Shown: positions 18,923 through 30,091, counted from the stretch's first letter. The stretch is DNA of 64,000 bases from Polyangium jinanense (GCF_028435365.1 NZ_JAGTJJ010000001.1:1116001-1180000); one strand, 5' to 3'. Numbers and translations are program-made. The notes: a model not told the origin generated them from the sequence alone.

Positions 18923-20365
18923 CTAATCGATCGAGGTCGGAGGCTCGTAGGGCTTGCGGGTCGACTTCGTCCCCGTGCTCTTCGTGGACGGAGGTTGTGC
19001 CCCGGTGGAAGCCGGGCGTACAGGTTGCCCAATCGATCCGGTTTTTCCGGACAAGGCAGCCGTCTGCGCAGCCGCAGGCGTCCCGGCCGCCGGGGCAGGC
19101 TCGATGTCGATCGCCTCGGCGGAGGCCTCGGGCGCGGGATTCGCGAGCTCGGTGCGCGGCACCTCGCCCGCCGCGATCGGCGGAAGCGGCACGGTATCGG
19201 GCAACCCCGCGCGCGCGACCGAGAGCGGCGCCGCGCCGACGAGCGCCTGCACCCCGAGCCCACCTACGAGGGTGAGAACGCTACAAACGAGCGCGACGAG
19301 CACGGCCGTCGCCCAGCGCGACCGCGCAGGCGGCGGCGCAGGCGGCGTCGAGGCCTGAATCAAGGCCACCGACGCGCGCGTCGTCGACGCCTCTTCGAGC
19401 GGCCGCTCCGGCCCTTCGGAGCGCCGCACGAGCGGGATCGTCAAGTTCATCCGGAACGAATCCGGCCCCGACTCCGCATACTGATCCCGCAGCTCCGCGA
19501 TCGCCTCCGTCGCGCGCTGGAAACGATCCTCGGGGTGGATCGCCGTCGCGCGGGCGAACCAGCCGTCGAACCAGGGCGGCAAGACCATGCCGCGACGGCG
19601 AAGCGCGCGCGCCGTCGGCATCTCCTCCGGCCCGTCGACGACGCGGCGGATGAGCGCGTAGACGCCGTGCTCGCGCGCCTCTTCCTGCCAGTACGCCTCG
19701 CCCGTGAGCATCGTGTAGGTGATGTGGCCGAGCGCGTGGATGTCCGTCGCGGGCCCGATCTGGTTGCTCCTGCCGGCGATCTGCTCGGGGGCCATGTACG
19801 TCGGCGTTCCGACGGCCTGCGTCATGTTCGAGTTCGTCCCTTCGGAGACGATCTTCGCGATGCCGAAATCGAGGATCTTCACGCACGGCGTGCCGTCGTC
19901 GCGCTCCGCGATGAAGAGGTTGCCCGGCTTCAGATCCCGGTGGACGATGCCCCCGGCGTGGGCCTTGTCGAGCGCAAACGCGACCTGCCCGAGGTAGACG
20001 AGCGCCTCGTCGATCGGGATGTGGCCGCGCTTCTTCAGCATCGCGCCGACCTCCTCGCCGTGGAGCAGCTCCATCACGAGGAACGGCATGCTCGTCGCTT
20101 GATCGATGCCCGCGTCGGTCACGCGCACGACGTGATCGCTCCGGATTTCGCCGGTGATCCGCGCCTCCTGGGCGAAGCGATCCCGCAGCACCGCGTCTTC
20201 GAGTACGCCGGGCAGCATCACCTTGAGCGCGCACAGGCCGTGGGTGCGCTCGTCGCGCGCCTCGTGCACCGCGCCCATCGCGCCCGCCTTGATGCCCCGA
20301 AGGACACGATAACGCTCGTGAAATAGCGTTCCAGTCGGGAGAAAGACCACGCTCGGCGCGCCCAT
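18923..20365 (-). CDS. Hanks-type serine/threonine protein kinase, membrane-tethered
   Basis: A 480-aa kinase. Residues 18-280 carry the full set of motifs: a degenerate Gly loop (IKAGAMGAV), Lys48 in CALKV, HRDLKPGN (catalytic D144), DFGIAK (166-171) and GTPTYMAPEQ. A single transmembrane helix lies near 347-369 (TAVLVALVCSVLTLVGGLG), followed by a Pro/Ala-rich extracytoplasmic tail of about 110 residues. It phosphorylates Ser/Thr on unknown partners. It heads the operon with the TPR-like and MopE-repeat proteins, so it may control surface-protein deployment; this is inference. Confidence 0.9.
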   Translation of the reverse strand: MGAPSVVFLPTGTLFHERYRVLRGIKAGAMGAVHEARDERTHGLCALKVMLPGVLEDAVLRDRFAQEARITGEIRSDHVVRVTDAGIDQATSMPFLVMELLHGEEVGAMLKKRGHIPIDEALVYLGQVAFALDKAHAGGIVHRDLKPGNLFIAERDDGTPCVKILDFGIAKIVSEGTNSNMTQAVGTPTYMAPEQIAGRSNQIGPATDIHALGHITYTMLTGEAYWQEEAREHGVYALIRRVVDGPEEMPTARALRRRGMVLPPWFDGWFARATAIHPEDRFQRATEAIAELRDQYAESGPDSFRMNLTIPLVRRSEGPERPLEEASTTRASVALIQASTPPAPPPARSRWATAVLVALVCSVLTLVGGLGVQALVGAAPLSVARAGLPDTVPLPPIAAGEVPRTELANPAPEASAEAIDIEPAPAAGTPAAAQTAALSGKTGSIGQPVRPASTGAQPPSTKSTGTKSTRKPYEPPTSID

Positions 20366-20529
20366 GCGTTCCTCGATTATTCCCCATTATGCCAGAGTTC
20401 GGGCGCGGGGGACCAAGATCGTACGTTTCGTGCGCGATCCGGATCCCGACACCCCTCGGGGGGTATGGGGCGTGACTCGGCTCGCCGAGCTACTACGCCC
20501 CTACGGTCAAACCCGAACGGTTCGGCGCT

Positions 20530-21972
<1,443 letters not shown>

Positions 21973-22494
21973 GTTCTCGTCGTTCCCTTCGTTCCGATGG
22001 ACAGCACCGCTCGCGGAACCGTAGGTCGAGCACGACCCGAAACGCAAGCCACCATGCGCCTGCGTGTTCGCTTCGAACCACCCCCGAGGTGACCGCGCGC
22101 CGTGTGTGACCTCGCGAAGCGGCGGTCGGGCGTGGTCTCGGTGAACTTGCTTCCTTTTTCCCGGCGTCCCCGCTCACTCCGTCCAGGCGACACGAACACC
22201 TGACGGGCCCTCCACACGAAAAACGTTTCCTTGTCAACAGTCAAGTTTGATGTGTGAACATATACGAAACAACCTCGGGTGCGGAGGTGCGCCGCGATGG
22301 GGAGCCTGCGTCGCATCCCTGATGCGGCGAAGCATCACCGTAGGGCACGCGCGTCAGTACGATCTCGCGCGAACGAGGGCCCTCGAAGCGCCAATCGAGC
22401 AGAATCGGCTCGACAATCCCGTGACGGTTTCAGTTTCCCGGCCTTTTTCGCTCGTGGCATGGCGAATGCAAATTCATCCGTACGAGGCATTCCT
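21973..22494. other. Divergent intergenic region between the sigma-54 activator and the heme-oxygenase-like gene
   Basis: About 520 bp with no convincing gene. It holds the sigma-54-type promoter at 22455-22470 for the rightward gene and must hold the promoter of the leftward activator. Part of it (about 22200-22290) is lower in GC, with short A/T runs. No clear inverted repeats for activator binding could be fixed by eye. Confidence 0.5.
22455..22470 (+). promoter_or_regulatory. Sigma-54-type promoter (-24/-12)
   Basis: TGGCATGGCGAATGCA matches the consensus TGGCACG-N4-TTGCA at 14 of the 16 positions counting the four spacer bases as free, with GG at 22456-22457 and GC at 22468-22469 exactly 12 bp apart. 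Transcription would start near 22480, leaving a leader of about 14 nt that contains GAGG seven bases before the ATG at 22495. The adjacent divergent gene is a sigma-54 activator. Confidence 0.6.
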
Positions 22495-23274
22495 ATGAAC
22501 AGCTTGAAGACCCTCTACGAGCCACGTGTCCTTTCTCTCCGTGCGGAGGTCGAGAATGATCACGTCCTCGGGGAGATCCTGGCGGCGGACGCATCCCCCG
22601 TCCTGGTCGAGTGCTTTTTGCTCGAATGGTTCGCCCGGACGCCCTACCTCACGCAGCCAACGGCGCGCTGGTCGCGGCGCGCCGCCGAGCAATGCGAAAA
22701 GCTCGGGCTCCACGCCGTCGCCCAGTCGTTCCGGGAGCACGCGGCGGAGGAAGACGTCCGCGCCTCGCTCGTCCTGCGCGACGCGCGCGCCGTCGCCCAG
22801 ATCATCGCCATGCGATGCGGCATCTCGATCGACGTCGCCATGCTCGCCGAGCGCCCGACCGTGGTCATGCGGGCCTATCGTGTGCTGAACGAGGAGGTCC
22901 TCGGGGCAGACCTTCCCCTCGGGTATGCGGCGATCCAGTACGAGATCGAGCGCATCACGAGCGCGCTCTCCATCGGGCTCCTGATCCAGTCCCAGCGGGT
23001 GCTCGGCGTGGACATGGCCGAGCGGCTCACGTGGCTGCGCAAGCGCGCGTCGGTCGGCGTGGAGCGCGCGGCGCTTTATGGCTCGACGCTGGAGACGATC
23101 CTCGACGGAATGCCCGAGTCCGCCGAGCAGCTCGCGGAGATCGGCGCGGGCGCGCTCGACATCTACCGGCATTTTTTGCGCGAATGCGTGCAAGCCGCGC
23201 AGGCGAGCGCCCGCGCGATCACGGGCGAGCGGCCCTCGAGTCCGCGGAGCTCGCAGCCCGAGCTCTGCCATTGA
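22495..23274 (+). CDS. Heme-oxygenase-fold (TenA/PqqC/iron redox-like) protein
   Basis: A 259-aa all-helical protein. The pattern LEWFARTPYLTQP, then FREHAAEEDVRASLVLRDA, resembles the core of iron-containing redox enzymes with a heme-oxygenase fold, in which His and Glu residues from these helices hold metal; here the second His of the usual H-x-x-E-E-x-x-H is not conserved, so metal binding is uncertain. ATG 22495 is preferred because GAGG lies seven bases upstream and because the sigma-54-type promoter places the transcript start at about 22480, past the alternative ATG at 22459. Probably expressed under control of the divergent activator. Confidence 0.55.
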   Translation: MNSLKTLYEPRVLSLRAEVENDHVLGEILAADASPVLVECFLLEWFARTPYLTQPTARWSRRAAEQCEKLGLHAVAQSFREHAAEEDVRASLVLRDARAVAQIIAMRCGISIDVAMLAERPTVVMRAYRVLNEEVLGADLPLGYAAIQYEIERITSALSIGLLIQSQRVLGVDMAERLTWLRKRASVGVERAALYGSTLETILDGMPESAEQLAEIGAGALDIYRHFLRECVQAAQASARAITGERPSSPRSSQPELCH

Positions 23275-23286
23275 GAGGAATGAGTT

Positions 23287-26200
23287 TTACAGGGAGGTCC
23301 GGGCGACCCTGCGGAGCCGCTCGATTCCTTCCTCCACGTCGGCGGACGTGATGTCGCGGAAGCGGAGCGGCGAGGGGCCGGATTTGGAAGGGTCGTAGAC
23401 GAGGCCGCGCGGGCGCACGTTTCCCTGGCGGAGGACGTCGGTCACGAAACGGACGCGCTCCTCCTGATCGGCCGGGACGAGCACGTTTTCGTATTTCGCG
23501 AGCACCTCGGCGATGTGCTCCTCGATGCGTTGCTTGTCGAGCTCGGTCTCGGCGACGCCGGTGATGATGGGGATCAAGAGGTTCGCGCGTTCGAGCGGCA
23601 AGTAAAGGCCGCGGGCCGTCCGCGCCACCGTTTTGAACACGTCCTCGGCGCCCACGTATTGGCGCAGCGTGGGCAGGCAGCCGACGGCGTGAATGACGAT
23701 GCCCATCTCGCGGGCGTTCTCGGCCTGCGCATACCAGTGGTGCCCGCAGGGGCAGCCCTGGGGGAAGGCGTCGCCCGAGGGCTCTACGCCGTGCGGGGGC
23801 GCGTCGCCGACCCAGACGACGACACGCGCCGCGCGGGGCCGCCAATCGAGCCGTACGAGGTCGTACAGCCCGTCCGTCACCGATTCGGGGCCATCGCCGC
23901 CGCCCGAGGCCTGCATGCGCTCGACTCCCTTCTTGATCGACGCGATATCGTCGGTGAGGGGCACGACGCGGCTCGCGAAAGAGCGATCCTGCGGAGGATG
24001 GTCGCGATAACTCACGAGGCCGAGGCGCAGGCTGCGGCAAAGCGGGGCGCGCCGGAGGGCGTCGATGATCTCGACGAGCCTGCGCTTCACCTCCTCGATG
24101 TATTCGCCCATGCTGCCCGTCTCGTCGACGAGGAACACGAGATCGAGCTCGCCGACCCCGGCGCTCGCCACGCGGGCGATCATCTCGGGCGAATAGGCCT
24201 CGGAATCGCTCGATTGCAACGGCGGCGCGCCTTGCGACCGGCCTTGCTGCGCCCGACCGGCCGGAGCCGGCTCATCCTCCATCGGCATGAAGTCCATGGC
24301 CGGCGCCGGGGGCGGCGCCTCTTCTTTTCCGCCGATCCCCAGGGCATCCTTTACCTTCGAGAAAAACCCTCCGCCGCGCTTGGGCGCTTCGACCGATTCG
24401 GCATCGAACACCGACGCCGAGGAGGGCGGCGGCGGAGACTTGGCCCCGGGTGGCGCGCCAAACGATCCTCGCGACCGAGGCGCTCCCGGCGCGGGGGGCA
24501 CGGCTATCGCCGGGCGCGCCGCCGCGGCGACGGGCGCAGACCTTCCCATCGTGCCGGCGCGCGTGCTCCTCGAATGCTCCTCGGCGCCGTCGTCGAGCTC
24601 GTCCTCGAAGGAGATCGAGCGGGCGGAAAGCATATCCATCGCGCCGCCGCCCCCTCTCTCCCGCCTTGCCCCGCCCCCCTTCGCCATTTTTTCGCCGAAC
24701 CCCCCGGCGCCTTCCGCGACCGGTTCGTCTTCTGCCTCCTCCACGAACGCGTCCTCGTGCGAGGCCACGGCCTCCATTTGCACCTTCTTCGCGGGCCCCT
24801 CGACGCGTTTCTCGCTGTCCTCCGCCACGAGCGCCGTGTACGGGCTCAAGAGCTTGTGCTTGAGCGCGAGCGCGAGCACCTCCATCCGCACCTCGGCCGC
24901 CTCCCCGGGCGCCTCGGCGAGCCGAGCCAAACGCGCGTCGATCCGGAGCCTTGCCCAGAGCCGTTCGAGCCCCGGGATCTGATCGGATTGCTCCGGCAGC
25001 TCCACGTCGACCTCCTGCCGAAACGGCTCCCCCGTCGCGCGCTCGGCCGTGAGCACGAGCCTGCTCTTTCCCGATCCGGCGAAACGCCCGAGGAGCTGCA
25101 CGGTTTGTCCACCAAAGAGCTCGGGCGCCGGATGCGGATACACGTCCACGGGCATCGCGTCGTCCCAGGACAAACGCAAATTCGTGAGCACGGGGCCGGC
25201 CTGGCGGACGCGGCGCGCGAAACGCGGCACGACGGTCTCCACGTCCTCGCCGGGCAAGAGCACGTCGCTCGCGCCTCCTCCCGCCCGCGCGAGCCGCTCG
25301 ACGAGATAACGATTCACCGAAGGCCCCACGCCGAGCACGTACAGGCGCGTCTCCTTGCCGAGGATCTCCGGCGCGCGCCGAAAGATCCGGCCCTCGTTGC
25401 CCACGGCGCCGTCCGTCAGCAAGACGACGAGCCGCGTCCGGCCCTTGTCGGATTGCAATTTCGCGGCGCGGACGAGGGCTTCTTCGAGCTCCGTGCCGCC
25501 GCGCGACGTCATGCCTCGAAGGAACACGTCGATCTGCTCGGCCCATTCTTTCGAGATCGGAACGAATTTTTCTCCTTGCTGATCCGCGGCGATCCGGTCG
25601 TGATCGAACGCGAAGACCTGCGCGCGATCACCCGGCCCGAGGTGATCGAGGATCAAGCGCACCGCGCGCCGGGCCTGCGGGAGGCTTTGCCCGCGCATCG
25701 AGCAGGATCGATCGACGAGGAAAACGACGTCGCGCGGGAGCCCGACCTTGGCGAGCTCGCGCGTCGCCGCCACGACGACGCCGCAATACTCGCATTTCCA
25801 CGCCGGCCCGAGGCCCGGCCATTCCTTCACGACCGAAGGATCCCGCAGCGCGCCGCCGCAATTGTTGCAGCGGAACGTGCGGTGATCGCCGGCCGGGCCA
25901 GCCTCCGCGAGCGAGAGATCCTCGATCGGCGCAACTGGCGGCGTCACGACGAGCAGGAACGTGCCCATCTTGTCGGCCTGGCGCTCGAAATACACCCGCG
26001 GCCGCACGCCCTTGTCGTGCTGCGCATGATAAGCAACGACCAAATCCCGGTTCGCGACGGTCTCCGCTGCGTGCAGCTTCACCCGGAATGCGCCGCCTTC
26101 GAGGGGCTCGAGGTCGATCCGGTGCGACGGCGAGCGGGGCGGCTCGATCGGCACGCCGGGGCGGATCTCCAGGCTGACGCTCACGTCCGCCTTCCGCTCG

Positions 26201-26736
26201 CCCGTCGCCGGGCGCGGCGGCTGAATCGCCCCCGCGTCCGGCACGTCGGCGGCCGTCCTCGCGTGGTAACGCTCGGTCGTGACCATGGGAAACACGAAGC
26301 GCCACTCCCCCTCGTCGAACGCGAGCTTCTCCTGATAACCGAGCGTGACCTCGATCGTCTCGCCGTCCGGGATGTTCGCGACACTCAACGTGAACAGGTT
26401 CGGCCGATCCTGTTCGAGCAGCGTCGCGCTGCGCCCCTCTCGCCGCGCAGCCTCGTAGGCGCGCTTCGCTTCTTCCTTCTCTTTGACGACGGCCTCAACC
26501 GTGCGCGCGCCGATGCGAAAACGCATCGTGTGCACCGACGCCTCGTGCGGAAGCGGGAAGAGGTATTCGGCCTCGATGGGACCGCCCGTCGTGTTGCGAA
26601 AGCGCTGCTTCAGCGTGACGCTCGCGACGGGGCCGCTGATCTTGGCCTCGACGTCGGTGTGCTCGAGCGGCAAAGGCGCGCCGCTCGACGTGCGCATCGT
26701 CCCCTGGGTGATTCGGTCGGTCGTGGGATCGGTCAT
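23287..26736 (-). CDS. VIT domain protein with zinc ribbon and two VWA domains
   Basis: An 1149-aa protein. Order: a VIT domain (about 12-140, with SVTLKQRFRNTTGGPIEAEY), a beta-rich region, a four-Cys zinc ribbon (FRCNNCGGAL, then WKCEYCGVVV), a first VWA domain with the MIDAS motif DRSCSMRG, a Pro/Ala-rich low-complexity linker (about 690-840), and a second VWA domain with MIDAS DETGSMG. VIT-VWA proteins are usually exported or surface adhesion-type proteins, but no signal peptide is seen at this N terminus, so this one may be cytoplasmic. Two VWA domains separated by a flexible linker are unusual and suggest a scaffold. Confidence 0.85.
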   Translation of the reverse strand: MTDPTTDRITQGTMRTSSGAPLPLEHTDVEAKISGPVASVTLKQRFRNTTGGPIEAEYLFPLPHEASVHTMRFRIGARTVEAVVKEKEEAKRAYEAARREGRSATLLEQDRPNLFTLSVANIPDGETIEVTLGYQEKLAFDEGEWRFVFPMVTTERYHARTAADVPDAGAIQPPRPATGERKADVSVSLEIRPGVPIEPPRSPSHRIDLEPLEGGAFRVKLHAAETVANRDLVVAYHAQHDKGVRPRVYFERQADKMGTFLLVVTPPVAPIEDLSLAEAGPAGDHRTFRCNNCGGALRDPSVVKEWPGLGPAWKCEYCGVVVAATRELAKVGLPRDVVFLVDRSCSMRGQSLPQARRAVRLILDHLGPGDRAQVFAFDHDRIAADQQGEKFVPISKEWAEQIDVFLRGMTSRGGTELEEALVRAAKLQSDKGRTRLVVLLTDGAVGNEGRIFRRAPEILGKETRLYVLGVGPSVNRYLVERLARAGGGASDVLLPGEDVETVVPRFARRVRQAGPVLTNLRLSWDDAMPVDVYPHPAPELFGGQTVQLLGRFAGSGKSRLVLTAERATGEPFRQEVDVELPEQSDQIPGLERLWARLRIDARLARLAEAPGEAAEVRMEVLALALKHKLLSPYTALVAEDSEKRVEGPAKKVQMEAVASHEDAFVEEAEDEPVAEGAGGFGEKMAKGGGARRERGGGGAMDMLSARSISFEDELDDGAEEHSRSTRAGTMGRSAPVAAAARPAIAVPPAPGAPRSRGSFGAPPGAKSPPPPSSASVFDAESVEAPKRGGGFFSKVKDALGIGGKEEAPPPAPAMDFMPMEDEPAPAGRAQQGRSQGAPPLQSSDSEAYSPEMIARVASAGVGELDLVFLVDETGSMGEYIEEVKRRLVEIIDALRRAPLCRSLRLGLVSYRDHPPQDRSFASRVVPLTDDIASIKKGVERMQASGGGDGPESVTDGLYDLVRLDWRPRAARVVVWVGDAPPHGVEPSGDAFPQGCPCGHHWYAQAENAREMGIVIHAVGCLPTLRQYVGAEDVFKTVARTARGLYLPLERANLLIPIITGVAETELDKQRIEEHIAEVLAKYENVLVPADQEERVRFVTDVLRQGNVRPRGLVYDPSKSGPSPLRFRDITSADVEEGIERLRRVARTSL

Positions 26737-26782
26737 GGCGGGCCGACACCGATGCTACACGGATCGGCGCGGCTTTCGAGGG

Positions 26783-28006
26783 TCACGACGTGCGCTTGCT
26801 CGGGTCGAGCGCGCAGAGCGAGGCGACGAGCGAGGTGAAGCCCGGCGCACGCTCGTCGGCCGAACGCGACGAGCGCGGTCCGTCCTCAGGCGAAAGAAGG
26901 CGCTCGGCCGCGGGCAATCGATACCCCGACCCGAGCGCCACCGCGCGCAAAAGGTCCGACGCGTCCTCGCGCCGCTCCTGATCCCAATCCGTCTCCACGA
27001 TGGACACGAGCAGCTCCGCTTGCAGCGGCACGTCGCCGATCGCGAGCGCCTCGGCCAGCGCGGCCCAGCAGAAATCGGCCGAGGTCGCCTCGCCGAGCAG
27101 CGCGCAGAGCCTCGCCACACGCGCGGCGAGCCGCACGTCTTCGAGCGTGCCGGGGCGCGCGCGCCATTTGCGTTCGAGTTGTCCGAGCACCACCTCGGCG
27201 AGCGCGCGCGCCTTCGCAGCGTCGCCGAAACACGCGAGCACCTCGGCCCGGCGCAGCTCGAAGACGAGCCGCTCGCCTTCGCCGGCCTCCACGGTGTAAC
27301 GCGCGGCGAGCGCGAGCGCCTCGTCGGGGCGGCCGAGGTGGCAAAGCGCGGCGAGCGCGGCCTCCTTGCGCGCCCATTCGAGCGTCGGAGGATCCGTCGC
27401 GCCACGGCGCGAGACGAGCGCCAGCGAAACCACGTCTTCGAGCCTGCGCGCCGCGAGCAACGCCGAGAGCGTCTCCGTCGCCGACGCGAGCGCGATCGAC
27501 CGCGCCGCCGCGGGCTCCAGCGCGAGCACGCTCTCCCATTGCGCGCGCGACACGCGGAGCAGCCCCGCGCCGATCTCCGCGCCGAGCCCGAGCGAACGCA
27601 CCCGCCCGAGGTGTAGCAGCGCCTCGTCGAGCCGACCTGCTGCGCGCTCCGCGGCGCCGAGCCCGACGAGCGCCGAGACCGCGAACGCGAGCGCCTCGGC
27701 CGATCGCTTTTGCCGGGCGATCGCCGCATAGAACCGGACAGCGGCCTCCGCGACGCGGCGCGCGTCCTCGTGCCGGCCGAGGTGCCCTGCCACGATCGTG
27801 GCCTCCTCGAAGCACGGGGCGAGCGCCGCGACCCTGTCCTCGCGGCTCTGCGCGAGCGCCCGTGCGAGCGCCTGCGTGATGGCCCCTGACCAGGCGGCGA
27901 GCTCCCATCGGACCGCGCGGCCGCGAAGCGTGAGGAATTCATCGGCGACGAATCGATCGTCCACGCCCGAGCGCGCCGCAGGCGAGCGCTGTGCAGCAAG
28001 GTTCAT
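26783..28006 (-). CDS. Helical-repeat (TPR-like) protein of unknown function
   Basis: A 407-aa Ala/Leu/Arg-rich protein made of repeated antiparallel helices (for example LDEALLHLGRVRSLGLGAEIG, and WARKEAALAALCHLGRPDEA), consistent with degenerate TPR repeats used for protein contacts. The ATG at 28006 has GAGG five bases upstream; the frame is open further upstream but with non-coding-like composition. It is 46 bp downstream of the VIT/VWA gene start in the same direction, so its own promoter must lie in 28007-28220. Confidence 0.65.
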   Translation of the reverse strand: MNLAAQRSPAARSGVDDRFVADEFLTLRGRAVRWELAAWSGAITQALARALAQSREDRVAALAPCFEEATIVAGHLGRHEDARRVAEAAVRFYAAIARQKRSAEALAFAVSALVGLGAAERAAGRLDEALLHLGRVRSLGLGAEIGAGLLRVSRAQWESVLALEPAAARSIALASATETLSALLAARRLEDVVSLALVSRRGATDPPTLEWARKEAALAALCHLGRPDEALALAARYTVEAGEGERLVFELRRAEVLACFGDAAKARALAEVVLGQLERKWRARPGTLEDVRLAARVARLCALLGEATSADFCWAALAEALAIGDVPLQAELLVSIVETDWDQERREDASDLLRAVALGSGYRLPAAERLLSPEDGPRSSRSADERAPGFTSLVASLCALDPSKRTS

Positions 28007-28220
28007 GCGAGCCTCGTGGAAAAAAGCGTGCGTCCGCGCGCCCGCGCGGCGCGGGCAGCCGGCGTGTCCGGCCCACCCTCGCCGCGTCCCTCTACCGGCC
28101 GCGGTGCGTCTGCTCTCTTTAATGGATCGCCGGGCCCATTTCAATGCACGAGGCTCTTTGCTCGGACATTGTATGACCGAAGGTGACCCGTGCTCCCGCC
28201 GCTGCTAGCTTCGCCGCACG

Positions 28221-29318
28221 ATGGCCTCGAAAGACCTCTTCGAACCGATCACGTTTCGCAACGGCCGCACGGCGCGCAATCGCATCGCGCTCGCGCCCAT
28301 GACGAACCAGCAGAGCCACGCCGATGGCACGCTCTCCGACGACGAGCTCCGCTGGCTCGCCCTGCGGGCCGAGGGCGGCTTCGGCATCGTCGCCACGTGC
28401 GCCGCGCACGTCACGCGGGACGGCCAGGGCTGGCCCGGTGAGCTCGGCATCTACGACGACAAGCTCCTACCGGGTCTCACGCGCCTCGCCGCGGCGCTCC
28501 GCGAACGTGGCACCCTCTCCATCGTGCAGATCTTCCACGGCGGCGCCCGCGCGGACGCGAGCGTCACCGGCGAGCGCCCCTGGAGCGCGAGCGAAATCGA
28601 AGGCGACCCCGGTAACCCCCGCGCCGCGACGCGTGAGGACATCGAGCGCGTGATCGCCGCCTTCCGCGACGCCGCCGTGCGCGCGCACCGCGCCGGCTTC
28701 GACGGCGTCCAGCTCCACGGCGCGCACGGCTACCTCTTCGGCCAGTTCCTCAGCGCGACCGGCAACAAGCGCGACGACGCCTACGGCGGCTCCTTCGAGA
28801 ACCGCGCGCGCCTCCTGCGCGAAGCCACGCGCGCTGTGCGTGCCGCCGTCCCTGCGTCGTTCCTCGTCGGCGTGCGCATCTCGCCCGAGGACTGGGGCCA
28901 GGCCAAGGGCCTCGACCTCGACGAAAACCTCACGCTCGCGGGCTGGCTCGCCGAGGACGGCATCGACTTCCTCGGCGTCTCGCTCTGGGACAGTTTTGCG
29001 AGCACGAAGAAGCGCCCCGACGAGCATCCCATCCCGCTCTTCCGTCGCGCTCTCCCTGCCTCCGTCCCGCTCTTCGTCGCGGGCAAGATCTGGACGCGCG
29101 CCGAGGCCGACTCGCTCCTCGCCCTCGGCGCCGACGGCGTCTCGCTCGCGCGCTCCGCCATCCTGAACCCCGACTGGCCGCTCCGCGCGCGCGATGCGAC
29201 GTGGGAGCCGAGGCGCCCTCCGATGCCCGCCGCGGAGCTCGCCGAGCGTGGCCTCAGCCCGAGGTTCATCGACTACATGCGCCGCTGGAAGGGTTTTGTG
29301 GCGGACGAGTCGCGCTGA
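28221..29318 (+). CDS. Old-yellow-enzyme family NADH:flavin oxidoreductase
   Basis: A 365-aa FMN-dependent TIM-barrel ene-reductase. Visible signatures: LFEPITFRNGRTARNRIALAPM at the N terminus, IVQIFHGGARA, the substrate-anion-binding pair in QLHGAHGYLFGQFLS, NKRDDAYGGSFENRARLL, and LFVAGKIWTRAEAD with GADGVSLARSAI for FMN phosphate binding. It should reduce activated C=C bonds or dienoyl-type substrates in the cytoplasm. The integrative element begins 24 bp after its stop codon, so its downstream neighbour and terminator context have changed. Confidence 0.92.
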   Translation: MASKDLFEPITFRNGRTARNRIALAPMTNQQSHADGTLSDDELRWLALRAEGGFGIVATCAAHVTRDGQGWPGELGIYDDKLLPGLTRLAAALRERGTLSIVQIFHGGARADASVTGERPWSASEIEGDPGNPRAATREDIERVIAAFRDAAVRAHRAGFDGVQLHGAHGYLFGQFLSATGNKRDDAYGGSFENRARLLREATRAVRAAVPASFLVGVRISPEDWGQAKGLDLDENLTLAGWLAEDGIDFLGVSLWDSFASTKKRPDEHPIPLFRRALPASVPLFVAGKIWTRAEADSLLALGADGVSLARSAILNPDWPLRARDATWEPRRPPMPAAELAERGLSPRFIDYMRRWKGFVADESR

Positions 29319-29324
29319 CGCCGA

Positions 29325-29362
29325 GAAAAAACGCTCGCGAGGGCGCGGGGAAGAAGGGGTCC
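29325..29362 (+). repeat. Left attachment-like direct repeat (copy 1)
   Basis: 38 bp that match 35345-35382 except at four positions (29327, 29335, 29340, 29341); the last 21 bases are identical. It starts seven bases after the stop codon of the oxidoreductase gene. Confidence 0.65.
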
Positions 29363-29552
29363 TGCATGCTCTGACGACCCAACCGACGCCGATCGCGGCG
29401 ATCCCCGCTGCACGCCGACCCCGATCGCGTTCGTTCGCTGCCCTGCTTCACCGGAACCGGGCGCCGATCACGCCAAAACGCTCCCGCCCTCGTCCTCGTC
29501 CTCGTCCACGCCGAACGCGGAGCCGCCGCTTTCCGCGCTCTCGGCTGCGCCC

Positions 29553-29771
29553 GTGCAGGAGACGAGCGTGGACCCGATGCGCGCGCGCCTCGCCGCCCGT
29601 GCGCTCGCCGCCGATGAAGCAGGGGACCATGAAGGTGCGGCGCGATGGCTCGCCGCCCTCGCCGCGCTCGGTCCCGCGCCGTCGTCTGCGCCCGCGTCGT
29701 CGTCTGCGCCCGCGTCGTCGTCTGCTCCGACGAACGTGATCCCGATGCGGCGGAAGGGGGGTGCCCGATGA
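29553..29771 (+). CDS. Small Ala/Ser/Pro-rich protein; C-terminal tail of the integrase in the excised form
   Basis: If translated alone it would start at GTG 29553 and give 72 aa: a short helix (DPMRARLAARALAADEAG) and an ASSSAPASSSAP linker ending PMRRKGGAR. The same frame has no stop and strong third-position G/C bias all the way left to the core at 29362, without a start codon before 29553. On the excised circle this frame joins the integrase frame exactly, which suggests that the natural role of this DNA is the integrase C terminus. The next gene starts at ATGA over this stop codon. Confidence 0.45.
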   Translation: MQETSVDPMRARLAARALAADEAGDHEGAARWLAALAALGPAPSSAPASSSAPASSSAPTNVIPMRRKGGAR

Positions 29772-30091
29772 CCCGCCCCGCTCGCATGGATCGGCCTCTC
29801 TACTCCGGAGGCTTGATCGAGATCCAGCGGTCGCACCTCCGCGCCCTGCTTCGACACCTTCACCGTGAGCACGGAACGTGGACGAAGGTCGCTCACCTCC
29901 TGAGCTTCCGGCGTTCCGTCGTGCTCGCGTTCATGGACGGGACCGAGCCCGGGCACATGGCGCTCGCGCGGAGCATCGCCCGCGCCGTCGGGCTCACGGT
30001 CGAGGACGCGCTCTCCGGAAAGGCGCCGCCCCGCAAGGCGCCCGCCCTCGTCCTCGTGACGCCCCCGAAGCGGAAGGGGGGTGCATCGTGA
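29768..30091 (+). CDS. Small helix-turn-helix-like protein of the element
   Basis: A 107-aa protein whose start overlaps the preceding stop (ATGA). The sequence LRALLRHLHREHGTWTKVAHLLSFRRSVVLAFMDG resembles a degenerate XRE-type helix-turn-helix (helix 2 and 3 around KVAHLLSFRRSVV), followed by ARSIARAVGLTVEDAL and a basic tail. It probably regulates element genes. The following gene starts at a GTG overlapping this stop. Confidence 0.55.
   Translation: MTRPARMDRPLYSGGLIEIQRSHLRALLRHLHREHGTWTKVAHLLSFRRSVVLAFMDGTEPGHMALARSIARAVGLTVEDALSGKAPPRKAPALVLVTPPKRKGGAS

Noticed and set aside
15095..20326. A 1743-codon plus-strand open frame
   Set aside because: It is the antisense of the MopE-repeat, TPR-like and kinase genes, where high GC removes stop codons; the minus-strand frames carry clear domains.
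23515..26838. A 1107-codon plus-strand open frame
   Set aside because: Antisense of the VIT/VWA gene; no recognisable domain and Arg/His-rich composition typical of shadow frames.
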